Below are positions 32,265 through 40,348 of a DNA stretch of 64,000 bases, piece after piece; the first letter of the stretch is position 1; each line of letters begins with the position of its first letter. Source of the DNA: Terracoccus luteus. Its GTDB lineage: Bacteria > Actinomycetota > Actinomycetes > Actinomycetales > Dermatophilaceae. A model generated the notes under the pieces. That model saw only the letters and a program-made list of their open reading frames with translations, was not told the origin of the DNA and ran no database searches. Where the stretch lies: positions 3,720,001 to 3,784,000 of the forward strand of contig NZ_RBXT01000001.1 in the NCBI RefSeq assembly GCF_003635045.1, written 5' to 3'. The translations under genes and the position numbers were made by a program.

Positions 32265-34004
32265 ATGGCAGATGCAGGCGACACCACCCCCGTCGAACCC
32301 TCGTCGTCCGACGAGGACGCCACACGACGACGCCCGGTGCCGGGCGACGACCGTGGGACCCCCCGCGCGTCAGACCCCGACGACGCCCGGGGCGTGCGCG
32401 ACGCCACCGGCCGTCTCGTGGCTCGCTCGCCGATCCGCGCGCTCGACCCGGCGTCGGACAAGCGCCGCACGAACGGACTCGCGGCTCTTCCCGCCCTCTA
32501 CCTCACCGACCGGCTGCTCGAGCGGCGTGGTGACGGAGTGAAGAAGAGCTCTGACGCCCCGGACTCCACCGACACCCCTGACACCCCTGAGACCGGACGC
32601 CGTCGCGGCGACGATGTCTCACTCTCCGAGGCGCTGGACGAGATCGGCCTCGACTTCGAGCCGACGGTCGACCCTCCCTCCAGCGATCAGGAGTTCATCC
32701 CCCCGCGGTGGGGACGGAGCATCACCCTGCGGTCCCGCGACGCGATCGAGCCGGTCGACGCTTGGTCGGTGCTGCAGGACCTGCGCGTGCGGGCCCCGCA
32801 GGTCGCCGCGCGCCTCAGCCTCGAGCACGTGCTGCGTCCGGCGGGCGGGTACTGGGGCGGGATCGGCGGCTACTGGGGCGGCATCGGCGGGTACTGGGGC
32901 GGGATCGGCGGCTACTGGGGTGGAATCGGCACGGGTGCCGACGCGCTGCAGGAGTACGCGGTCGCCGGCCGTGGTGGTCGGATGCCGGTCAGTCTCGCCC
33001 TGCCCGACCCCGCACTCCGCGCCCGCGCCCTCGCGCGCCCGCCGGTCGTCGTCGTCCCCGACACGGGCGTGGCACCGCACCCGTGGTTCAAGGACGAGGG
33101 GGTGGTCCGTCTGCGCTACCGGGACGGGCGGCTCGAGCCCGACACCCGCGAGCTGCACGTCGCGGACACGGGGCAGCCCGGGGCCGGTGACGGCGCCGGC
33201 GGTGACGAGAGCGCCCCGAGACCGTCGGATCCCGCCGGCCTGCTCGCGGGGCACGCCACCTTCATCGCCGGGCTCGTCCGGCAGGGCTGCCCCGAGGCCA
33301 CCATCGTGTCCATCCCCGTCATGGGCGACGACGGCGTCGTCGACGAGGGCTACCTGCTCGACGTGCTCGAAGCGCTGCTGCGCCGTCACGAGGGGGGGCA
33401 GGGCGGGGGAGAGCCGTCGGACGTCGTCGACGTCCTGTCGCTGTCCATGGGCTACTACGCCGAGGACTCGACCTACCTCTCCGGCCCCGTCCACGCCATG
33501 CTCGACCGCTTCGCCGCTGCCGGCGTCGCGGTCGTGGCGGGTGTCGGCAACGAGGGCACGACCGACCCGTTCGTGCCCGCGTCCCTCGCTCCGACGATGA
33601 CGTGGCCGGCCGTGCCCGACGACCAGCCGCCACCGGTCGCGAGTGTCGGCGCCTGCAACCCCGACGGCACGACCGTCGCCCTCTTCTCCAACGACCTCGC
33701 CGTCGTGACGGCGGTGCGTCTGGGGGTCTCACTCGTCAGCACCCTGCCGCTGACCAACGGGATGGGCCAGCCGTCGGCCAAGGTGCAGAGCGGCGACACC
33801 GTGCGCTGCACGGTGGACCCGGACGACTACACCGGCGGCTTCGGCGTGTGGAGCGGGACGTCCTTCGCCACCCCGGTCTTCTCGGCCGAGCTGGCCGCCG
33901 CCCTCGTGGATGCCGGTGGACTCGACGATGTCGCACCCGACGCCATGCGTCGCCGCGCCGTCAAGGCCCTTGATGTCTGCACCCACCGGGGGAAGAAGCC
34001 ATGA
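32265..34004 (+). CDS. Cytosolic subtilisin-like (S8) serine protease with YWGGIGG repeats
   Basis: 579 residues without a signal peptide, so probably intracellular. Residues 1-150 are acidic and disordered, 195-223 hold four tandem YWGGIGG units, and about 258-570 form the S8 domain. The triad is complete: Asp266 in VVVVPDTGVAPHP, His330 in LAGHATFIAGL, Ser533 in GTSFATPVFS, with oxyanion Asn429 in GVGNEGT. AGGAGG precedes ATG 32265 by 7 bases. It overlaps the sigma factor gene by four bases (ATGA) and heads a four-gene cassette ending in a CHAT protein. The substrate is unknown; a partner in the cassette is the obvious guess. Confidence 0.88.
   Translation: MADAGDTTPVEPSSSDEDATRRRPVPGDDRGTPRASDPDDARGVRDATGRLVARSPIRALDPASDKRRTNGLAALPALYLTDRLLERRGDGVKKSSDAPDSTDTPDTPETGRRRGDDVSLSEALDEIGLDFEPTVDPPSSDQEFIPPRWGRSITLRSRDAIEPVDAWSVLQDLRVRAPQVAARLSLEHVLRPAGGYWGGIGGYWGGIGGYWGGIGGYWGGIGTGADALQEYAVAGRGGRMPVSLALPDPALRARALARPPVVVVPDTGVAPHPWFKDEGVVRLRYRDGRLEPDTRELHVADTGQPGAGDGAGGDESAPRPSDPAGLLAGHATFIAGLVRQGCPEATIVSIPVMGDDGVVDEGYLLDVLEALLRRHEGGQGGGEPSDVVDVLSLSMGYYAEDSTYLSGPVHAMLDRFAAAGVAVVAGVGNEGTTDPFVPASLAPTMTWPAVPDDQPPPVASVGACNPDGTTVALFSNDLAVVTAVRLGVSLVSTLPLTNGMGQPSAKVQSGDTVRCTVDPDDYTGGFGVWSGTSFATPVFSAELAAALVDAGGLDDVAPDAMRRRAVKALDVCTHRGKKP
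32847..32932 (+). repeat. Four tandem 21-bp units encoding YWGGIGG
   Basis: Units of about 21 bp (GGCTACTGGGGCGGCATCGGC and close variants) repeated four times in frame inside the S8 protease gene. The copies differ at synonymous positions only, so the peptide is held constant. Confidence 0.9.
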
Positions 34005-34582
34005 CCCCGACCCCGACCGCACCCGACGGCCTCGGTGTCCGTGCGGCGGCGGCCTTCACCGCCTACCGCGACGGTGAGCGGGAACGACTCTCCGAGCTCG
34101 TCGACCTCGTCACCCCGGTCCTGTGGAACGCCGCCCGCGCGCAGGGCGGCAGCCACGCGGTCTGCGAGGACGCCGTGCAGAACGCCTTCCTCCAGCTCGT
34201 CGACCGGGCGGACGGCATCCACGAACCCGCGGCGGTGCTCGGGTGGCTCGTCGTCGTCGTCAAGCGCGAGGTGTGGCGCGTGGGCCGCGGCGCCCGTCGG
34301 GAGGTCGACGTCGACGAGGTGCCCGAGGCCCCGACGCAGCAGATCGACCCGGAGGCGCACGCCATCCTCGACGAGCGCCAGCGGGTGCTGTGGCACCACA
34401 TCGAGACGTTGACCCCGCGGTGCCAGGAGCTCATCCGCGTCATCGCCTTCGCCGACCGGCCCGACTACGCGTCCATCGCGGACGCGCTGGGGATGCCGGT
34501 GGGCAGCATCGGCCCGACCCGTGGCCGCTGCCTCCAGAAGCTGAGGGTCGCCCTCGGCTCCGACCCAGGATGGGCGGTCTGA
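34001..34582 (+). CDS. ECF-type sigma-70 family RNA polymerase sigma factor
   Basis: 193 residues. Region 2 is visible as AVCEDAVQNAFLQLVDRA and AVLGWLVVVVKREVWR, and region 4 as LTPRCQELIRVIAFADRPDYASIADALGMPVGSIGPTRGRCLQKLR-type helix-turn-helix residues. No region 1.1 or 3 is seen, typical of the ECF group. ATG 34001 overlaps the protease stop (ATGA). It is followed 1 base later by a small gene that may act as its anti-sigma factor. This close coupling to two protease genes suggests release by proteolysis (inference). Confidence 0.88.
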   Translation: MTPTPTAPDGLGVRAAAAFTAYRDGERERLSELVDLVTPVLWNAARAQGGSHAVCEDAVQNAFLQLVDRADGIHEPAAVLGWLVVVVKREVWRVGRGARREVDVDEVPEAPTQQIDPEAHAILDERQRVLWHHIETLTPRCQELIRVIAFADRPDYASIADALGMPVGSIGPTRGRCLQKLRVALGSDPGWAV

Positions 34583-34583
34583 C

Positions 34584-35075
34584 ATGACCTCGCACACGGA
34601 TGCCGTCGACGCCCGTGACCTCGCCACGCTCGCCGCGGTGCGCGGCCTCTACGACCGGGCCGACCCGGTCCCGCCGGACCTCGCCGAGCGGGTGAAGTTC
34701 GAGATCACCGTGGCGGCCCTGCAGGCCGAGGTGGCCGAGCTCGTCGACTCGGCGCTGCTCTCGACCCGGCACGCGACGCCCCGCCACGAGCCGACGCCGA
34801 CGGAGTCGGTGACGTTCACCGCGGCCTCCGTCAGCCTCATGGTCACCGCCACGAGCGACCCCGACCGCGACCGGGTCACCGTCGACGGCTGGGTGACGGT
34901 GCCCGGCTCGTCGATCGAGGCCGTGACGGCCGAGGGCTCACGGGTCGAGAACGCGGATGCGAACGGGCGGTTCGTGCTGGATGATCTGCCCCACGGGCCC
35001 GTGCACTTCGTCATCCGCACCCGCCCCGACGACCCCGACGCCCGGCCGGTCATCACCCCCACCGTCACCGTCTGA
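34584..35075 (+). CDS. Small two-part protein between sigma factor and CHAT genes
   Basis: 163 residues. The first ~60 are helical and charged (LATLAAVRGLYDRADPVPPDLAERVKF, ALQAEVAELVDSALL); about 75-163 are beta-rich with a carboxypeptidase-regulatory/Cna-B-like signature (VTAEGSRVENADANGRFVLDDL). No membrane segment and no zinc-finger anti-sigma motif. It starts 1 base after the sigma factor gene and ends in the same reading frame as the downstream CHAT protein, separated by one TGA. A role as anti-sigma factor or protease substrate is inference; I do not recognise a named family. Confidence 0.8.
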   Translation: MTSHTDAVDARDLATLAAVRGLYDRADPVPPDLAERVKFEITVAALQAEVAELVDSALLSTRHATPRHEPTPTESVTFTAASVSLMVTATSDPDRDRVTVDGWVTVPGSSIEAVTAEGSRVENADANGRFVLDDLPHGPVHFVIRTRPDDPDARPVITPTVTV

Positions 35076-35102
35076 CACCCCCAGCACCGGCTGGCGAGGA
35101 CG

Positions 35103-35135
35103 GGTGGGCCGCCGGTCGGTGACGGCGGGCCCACC
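35103..35135 (+). terminator. Hairpin between the small gene and the CHAT gene (attenuator-like)
   Basis: GGTGGGCCGCC (35103-35113) can pair with GGCGGGCCCACC (35124-35135) with one bulged base, over a 10-base loop. It stands just before the likely CHAT start at 35151, so it may lower CHAT expression or shape its translation. Confidence 0.45.
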
Positions 35136-35150
35136 CGAGACGAGGCCACC

Positions 35151-37910
35151 ATCGACCTGCTGCAGCGAGCCCGCGAGCTGCGCGACCAGGGGGCGGCCGA
35201 CAACGCCGCCGGCCGGCCGGCGGAGGCGGCGCTCGCCCTCGGGGAGGCGCTGCAGCAGCTGGACGCCCTCGACGCGCGGGACGGTCGCGACTCGCCCGAC
35301 CACGACTCGCCCGACCACGACGGGTCGGCGGACGCCCACGGCGACGGTGCTGTCCACGGTGACGGTGACGACGGCATCCGGGCCCGGCTCACCCTGCGGG
35401 CCAACACCCTCATCACGCTCTCGCTCACCGAGTTCCTCGTCGGGGGGCTCGCGCCGGCGACCGCCCGGCTCGAGCAGGCCCGCCGCGTCGTCGAGGAGGC
35501 GGCCGACGCCGACCTCATGGCCCGGCTCGAGTACCAGCGCGCCAACATCCTCGGCCGCTCCGGCCAGCTCGCCGCCGCCCTCGACGGCCTCGAGGCGGCG
35601 CTGCGCCGGCTCAGCGCGTTCTCCCCGCGGGAGCAGTGCTCGGTGCACCTCAGCCGCGGCATGCTCGCCTTCGAGCTGGGCCGGGCCACGACCGCCCTCG
35701 AGTCGTTCGAGCAGGCGGCGGGCATCGCGGCCGAGCACGGCCTCACCGCCCAGGAGCACATGGCCCGGCACAACAGCGGCTACGCGACGTACCTGCTCGG
35801 CGAGCTGCCGCGCGCCCTCGCGCTCATGGACCGCGCGCAGGACCTCGCCGACCCCGACACCTCGCGCGGCATGGAGCAGCTCGACCGGGCGCGCGTTCTG
35901 CTCGAGGCGGGCCTGCTCACCGAGGCGGTCGAGGCCCTGCGGTCCGGGGTCGCCGAGGTGGCGGGAGCGGGCAACGACCTGCTCGAGGCGGAGTTCGACC
36001 TCGAGCTCGCCCGTGCCCACCACCTGCTCGGCCGGGCCGACGCGGCGACCGTCGCGGCCGAGTCGTCGGCCGCCGCCTACGCCCGGCTCGGGGCCACGGC
36101 GTGGGAGGCCCGGGCCACCCTCACGGCGCTCAAGGTCGACCTCGACCGCCACCGCCGGGCGCTGGTCGATGCCGGGGTCGTCGACGCCACTGACGCGCAG
36201 GCCGGGGCGCTGACCGCGACGGGGCGGGCGGCCCTCACCGCGGCCGCCGCCGCGACGGCCGACGACCTCGCCCGCCGCGCCGTCGGCCTGGGCGACCCCG
36301 AGCTCGCCGACCAGGCGCGGGTCGTCGCTGGCGAGGCGCTGCTGCTCGCCGGGGACGTCGACGCCGCGCGCGACCGGCTAGTCGGGCCGCGCCGGTCCGC
36401 CCCCGGGTCGCTGGCCGACGAGCTGCGCCTCGCCGCCGCCACGGCTGAGCTGCACGTCACCGAGGGGGAGCCCCGGGCCGCCCGGCGCGTCCTGGCCGGC
36501 GCCGTCAAGCGGCTCGCGGCCGGTCAGCAGGGCAGCGCCAGCCTCGACCTGCGCACGGCCCGCGCCGTCCACGGGGTCCGGCTCGCCGCCCTAGACCTCG
36601 ACCTCGCCGTCCCCCGGGGCAGCGCCGCGGTGCTCGAGACCCTCGAGCGCTGGCGCAGCGCCACCGACCGGCTGCCCTCCCTGGCCCGACCCGACGACGA
36701 GCGGCTGGCCGAGCTCACCGAGACGCTGCGCTCGGTGCGGGCCCAGCAGCGCGCCGCGGCCGGCCAGCCCGGCCCCGCCGGCCCCGAGAGCCCCGGAGCC
36801 GACCCCGGAGCCGACCCCGCTCTGCTCGAGCTGCACCGGCGCGCCACCCGCCTCGAGCAGCAGATCCGCGCGCGCGACTGGGCCCTCGGCTCGCGCGACG
36901 GCGCTGCCGCAGCGGTACCCGTCCGGGTCCGCGAGGCGCGCTCCCTGCTCGACCGGGCCGACCGTGACCTCGTCTGGCTCTTCGCCCATCGCGGCCGCCT
37001 CTGCGGCGTCGGGGTCGTCGGCGGCCGGGCGGCCCTGCGCGACCTCATGCCGCTCGCCGAGGCCCGGGAGGTCGCCCGCCGCATCCGGCTCGACCTCCGC
37101 GCGGCGGCGACGCAGCACCTCGGACCCCTCGCCGGCGTCGTGTGGCGCTCGCTCGAGACCGACGTCGCCCGGCTCGACGACGCGCTCGTGCGTCCGTGGC
37201 GGGCGCAGCGGGCGGGTCTCGTGCTCGTGACGAGCCCCGAGGTGTCGGCGCTGCCGTGGGCGCTGTGCCCCTCGCTCGTCGCCCGCCCGCTCACCGTCGC
37301 ACGGTCGCTCACCTCCTTCGCCCGTCGCGCCGTGGTGCGCGAGCAGCGCCCCGACGGCCCGCCGACGGTGCACGTCGCCGTCGGCCCCGGCCTGACCCGC
37401 GCGGGTGACGAGGCCCGGGCCGTCGCGGCGACGTGGCGTGCCGCCGGCGCCGAGGTCGAGGTGGCCGACCCGTCGACCGGCCGGGGGCTCGTGCAGGCCC
37501 TCGCGCACGGCCGGGTCGTGCACGCCGCCGCCCACGGCACCCACGCGGTCCAGTCGCCCCTGTTCTCCAACCTCGAGCTGCACGACGGACCGGTGTTCGC
37601 CCACGAGCTGCAGCCTGTCGGGGTCACCGCCGAGCACGTCGTGCTGTCGGCGTGCGACGTCGGCTCGGCCACCTTCCGCCCCGGTGACGAGCAGCTCGGC
37701 CTCGCCGCCTCGGTGTTCTCGCTCGGCGCGCACTCGGTCGTCGCGTCGACCGCGCCCATTCCCGACGACGTCGCCGCCGCGACGATGACCGCCCACCACG
37801 AGGCCCTCGCCCGTGGCTCCGCGAGCGACGAGGCGCTGGCCGCCGCCGTGGCCGCCACCGACCCCGTGGCCGCGGCCTTCCTCAACCTCGGCGGGCGCTT
37901 CGTGCCCTGA
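35151..37910 (+). CDS. TPR-CHAT (caspase-like) protease
   Basis: About 919 residues if begun at 35151. The N-terminal two thirds are TPR-like helical repeats (DLLQRARELRDQGAADNAAG, RANILGRSGQLAAALDGLEA, SRGMLAFELGRATTALESFE). The C-terminal ~270 residues are a CHAT protease domain with the catalytic pair His795 (VVHAAAHGTHAV) and Cys835 (VVLSACDVGSA); numbering falls by 122 from ATG 35517. TPR coding clearly begins before that ATG, yet no ATG, GTG or TTG is in frame between 35076 and 35517. I place the start at ATC 35151, spaced after ACGAGG like a normal start; CTG 35091 or readthrough of the TGA at 35073 are alternatives. Confidence 0.8.
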   Translation: MDLLQRARELRDQGAADNAAGRPAEAALALGEALQQLDALDARDGRDSPDHDSPDHDGSADAHGDGAVHGDGDDGIRARLTLRANTLITLSLTEFLVGGLAPATARLEQARRVVEEAADADLMARLEYQRANILGRSGQLAAALDGLEAALRRLSAFSPREQCSVHLSRGMLAFELGRATTALESFEQAAGIAAEHGLTAQEHMARHNSGYATYLLGELPRALALMDRAQDLADPDTSRGMEQLDRARVLLEAGLLTEAVEALRSGVAEVAGAGNDLLEAEFDLELARAHHLLGRADAATVAAESSAAAYARLGATAWEARATLTALKVDLDRHRRALVDAGVVDATDAQAGALTATGRAALTAAAAATADDLARRAVGLGDPELADQARVVAGEALLLAGDVDAARDRLVGPRRSAPGSLADELRLAAATAELHVTEGEPRAARRVLAGAVKRLAAGQQGSASLDLRTARAVHGVRLAALDLDLAVPRGSAAVLETLERWRSATDRLPSLARPDDERLAELTETLRSVRAQQRAAAGQPGPAGPESPGADPGADPALLELHRRATRLEQQIRARDWALGSRDGAAAAVPVRVREARSLLDRADRDLVWLFAHRGRLCGVGVVGGRAALRDLMPLAEAREVARRIRLDLRAAATQHLGPLAGVVWRSLETDVARLDDALVRPWRAQRAGLVLVTSPEVSALPWALCPSLVARPLTVARSLTSFARRAVVREQRPDGPPTVHVAVGPGLTRAGDEARAVAATWRAAGAEVEVADPSTGRGLVQALAHGRVVHAAAHGTHAVQSPLFSNLELHDGPVFAHELQPVGVTAEHVVLSACDVGSATFRPGDEQLGLAASVFSLGAHSVVASTAPIPDDVAAATMTAHHEALARGSASDEALAAAVAATDPVAAAFLNLGGRFVP

Positions 37911-37969
37911 GGCACCCGCCGCGCCACCCGGCATCCGACACGGCTCGTGACGTCGCCGACCGCGCCCGC

Positions 37970-39169
37970 CTAGAGGGGGATGCCGGTCAGTTCGCGCACG
38001 CGGTCGTCCTTGGCCAGCGCCATGGCGAGGGAAATGCGACGGGCGTCGAGCCGGATCTCACGCAGCATCCCAGAGATGGGGTTGGTGTACCCGAGGAACC
38101 AGAGACCCGGAGCAGCGGGCGGGGTTCGGCCGCCCGACGCGATCGGGTGGCCCCTGGCGTCGAGCACGCCGAGGTGGCCGACGAGCGGCTCGAGGCCCCG
38201 CGTGTAGCCGGTGGCGAGCACGACGGCATCCGGTTCGAGTCGGGTGCCGTCGGCGAGCACGACCGCGCGACCGTCGTACGCGGTGAGCGCGGACACGGGC
38301 TCGACGGCGCCGTGGCGCACGGCGTCGACGATGCCGACGTCCTGGACGGGGATGGCGTTGTCGTCCTGCACGCGGGTGAGCAGCCCGGTCGTCGGGCGGG
38401 GCAGCCCGTGCGCGGACAGGTCGGGGGTGGTCAGCCGACCGACGACGTGGGCGGCCCGGTCGACGACCGCGCGGGGCAGGTGACGCACCGCGATGCCGGT
38501 GTACTGCGCGGCGTACGGTCCGGCCGAGCGTCGCAGCACGTGCGGGGCGGTGCGGACCGCGAGGCGGACCCGCCGCGCACCCTGCTCGGCGAGGTCGACG
38601 GCGATCTCGGTGCCGGTGTTGCCCGTGCCGACGACGAGCACGTCCTGACCCGCGAAGGCGGCCCCGCTGCGGTACTCGCCCGCGTGGAGGACGCGGCCCG
38701 TGAAGGTGTCACGACCGGGCAGCGTGGGCTCGCGGGGAGTGTGGTTGAAGCCGGTGGCGACCACGGCGTAGGGCGCGGTGGCGACGGATCCGTCGTCCAG
38801 CGTCAGAGACCAGCCGCCGGCCTCGCCCCGGTCGAGGCGACGGACGCCGGTGCCCAGCCGCACGTCGAGGCGGTGGTGTTCGGCGTAGAGCTCGAGGTAG
38901 CGCACGACGTCGTCGCGGGCCACCCAGCGGCCCATCTCGCGCGGGATGGGCAGCCCCGGGAGCGCGGACAGCTCGCGCGGGGTGTGCAGGTGCAGCCGGT
39001 AGTAGTGGCGGCGCCAGGCGCTGCCCACGGCGGGCTCACGGTCGAGCACGACGGCGTGCAGGCCGCGGGCCCGCAGGGCCGCGGCGACCGCGAGCCCGGC
39101 CGGGCCGGCCCCGACGACGAGGGCGTCGACCGCCACGGGAGGGGCGCAGGAGGGGCGTCGGCGGCTCAC
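37970..39169 (-). CDS. FAD-dependent NAD(P)-binding monooxygenase-like flavoprotein
   Basis: 399 residues. The FAD Rossmann motif VVGAGPAGLAVAAAL is at about 18-32, and a second GxGxxG (VVGTGNTGTEIAVDLAE) lies near the middle for NADPH. The FATGY-like motif appears as VVLATGYTRG. It resembles flavin monooxygenases of the YUCCA/CzcO type often annotated in actinobacteria; the substrate is unknown. GTG 39169 is supported by TAGGTT 6 bases upstream. It converges on the CHAT gene and is divergent from the efe operon, from which it is separated by an iron-box-like sequence. Confidence 0.85.
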   Translation of the reverse strand: MSRRRPSCAPPVAVDALVVGAGPAGLAVAAALRARGLHAVVLDREPAVGSAWRRHYYRLHLHTPRELSALPGLPIPREMGRWVARDDVVRYLELYAEHHRLDVRLGTGVRRLDRGEAGGWSLTLDDGSVATAPYAVVATGFNHTPREPTLPGRDTFTGRVLHAGEYRSGAAFAGQDVLVVGTGNTGTEIAVDLAEQGARRVRLAVRTAPHVLRRSAGPYAAQYTGIAVRHLPRAVVDRAAHVVGRLTTPDLSAHGLPRPTTGLLTRVQDDNAIPVQDVGIVDAVRHGAVEPVSALTAYDGRAVVLADGTRLEPDAVVLATGYTRGLEPLVGHLGVLDARGHPIASGGRTPPAAPGLWFLGYTNPISGMLREIRLDARRISLAMALAKDDRVRELTGIPL

Positions 39170-39175
39170 CGGGCC

Positions 39176-39181
39176 AACCTA
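39176..39181 (-). promoter_or_regulatory. Leaderless -10 box of the flavoprotein gene
   Basis: TAGGTT on the minus strand, 6 bases before GTG 39169. Confidence 0.55.
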
Positions 39182-39246
39182 GCGACGGGTCTCCACACCC
39201 CGGTCGGTCCGTGTGGGCTGCGTCTCACACGGGCCTCCCAGAGTTG

Positions 39247-39264
39247 TTAGGCAAGCCTTGCCTG
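39247..39264. promoter_or_regulatory. IdeR/DtxR-like iron box upstream of efeUOB
   Basis: TTAGGCAAGCCTTGCCTG, an inverted repeat (AGGCAAG/CTTGCCT) close to the TTAGGNTAGNCTNNCCTAA pattern of iron-dependent repressors. It lies 127 bases before efeU, in keeping with repression of iron uptake when iron is ample. Confidence 0.65.
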
Positions 39265-39390
39265 TGCTTTCCTGACATCGGCGATCCGACGCGCTCCAGG
39301 GCGCGCCACCCGACCGCTGCAGCGAGCCGCACCCGGCCCGGCTGCCGGGGCCCGAGACGGGCCGTCGAAGTGGCAGAAGTGGAGACACCC

Positions 39391-40239
39391 ATGCTCGTGA
39401 GCAACGCGCTCATCGGTCTGCGTGAGGGACTGGAGGCGGCCCTCGTCGTCGTCATCCTCGTGGCCTTCCTCGTCAAGACCGACCGCCGCTGGGCCCTGCG
39501 CCACGTCTGGACGGGCGTCGGCGCGGCGGTGGCCCTCGCCGTCGTGCTCGGCGCGGTGCTCACCTTCGGCACCAAGCAGCTGACGTTCGAGGCGCAGGAG
39601 CTCATCGGAGGGTCCGCCTCGATCGTCGCCGTCGTCTTCGTCACCTTCATGGTCTTCTGGATGCGCAGCGCCGCCCGCACGATCTCGGGCGAGCTCAAGG
39701 GCAAGCTCGACCGGGCCCTCGAGATGGGGCCGCTCGCCGTCGCGCTCGTCGCCTTCCTCGGCGTCGGCCGTGAGGGCCTCGAGACGGCGATCTTCTTCTA
39801 CGCCACGACCGAGGCCGCCGGCCAGGGCAACAACCAGCCCCTGCTCGGCTGGGTGGTCGGCCTCGGCGGCGCCGTCGTGCTCGGCTGGCTCATCTACCGC
39901 GGGGCCGTCCGCATCAACCTCACGAAGTTCTTCCGCTACACGGGGGTCCTGCTCGTCATCGTGGCCGGCGGCATCCTCGCCTACGGCATCCACGACCTGC
40001 AGGAGGCGCAGTTCCTCCCCGGCCTCGGCGCGCTCGCCTTCGACGTCAGCGCCGCCGTCCCGCCGGACAGCTGGTACGGCACCCTGCTCAAGGGCATCTT
40101 CAACTTCAGCCCGGCCACGACGTGGCTGCAGGCCATCGCCTGGGTGCTCTACGTGGGCGTCGTGCTCACCCTCTTCCTGCGCCCGGTGCCCGCCCCGGTC
40201 GCGCCGGCCGCGGCCCCCCGCGCGTCCGTCCACGCCTGA
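39391..40239 (+). CDS. efeU: Iron permease EfeU (FTR1 family)
   Basis: 282 residues, polytopic membrane protein. Both REGLE-type iron motifs are present: GLREGLEAALVV near residue 10 and GVGREGLETAIFF near residue 130. About seven membrane helices. It moves ferric or ferrous iron inward with EfeO and EfeB. ATG 39391 follows GGAG; upstream in-frame residues do not fit the family. First gene of efeU-efeO-efeB, behind an iron box. Confidence 0.94.
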   Translation: MLVSNALIGLREGLEAALVVVILVAFLVKTDRRWALRHVWTGVGAAVALAVVLGAVLTFGTKQLTFEAQELIGGSASIVAVVFVTFMVFWMRSAARTISGELKGKLDRALEMGPLAVALVAFLGVGREGLETAIFFYATTEAAGQGNNQPLLGWVVGLGGAVVLGWLIYRGAVRINLTKFFRYTGVLLVIVAGGILAYGIHDLQEAQFLPGLGALAFDVSAAVPPDSWYGTLLKGIFNFSPATTWLQAIAWVLYVGVVLTLFLRPVPAPVAPAAAPRASVHA

Positions 40240-40348
40240 CCCGCCCTCCTCACCCGACCTCGCCGCGGGACGGCGCCGCGCCACGGCGCGCGCCTCCCGT
40301 CCCCCTGACGCCGACCGACCGGCATCCTCACCACCGACCAGGAGCACC

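Noticed and set aside
32847-32932. YWGGIGG-coding DNA repeat as a CRISPR array
   Set aside because: Units are directly adjacent with no spacers and lie in frame inside a gene.
35151-37910. TPR-CHAT gene as part of a type III-E CRISPR locus
   Set aside because: No gRAMP/Cas7-11, cas1/cas2 or repeats in the window; only the protease-sigma analogy remains.
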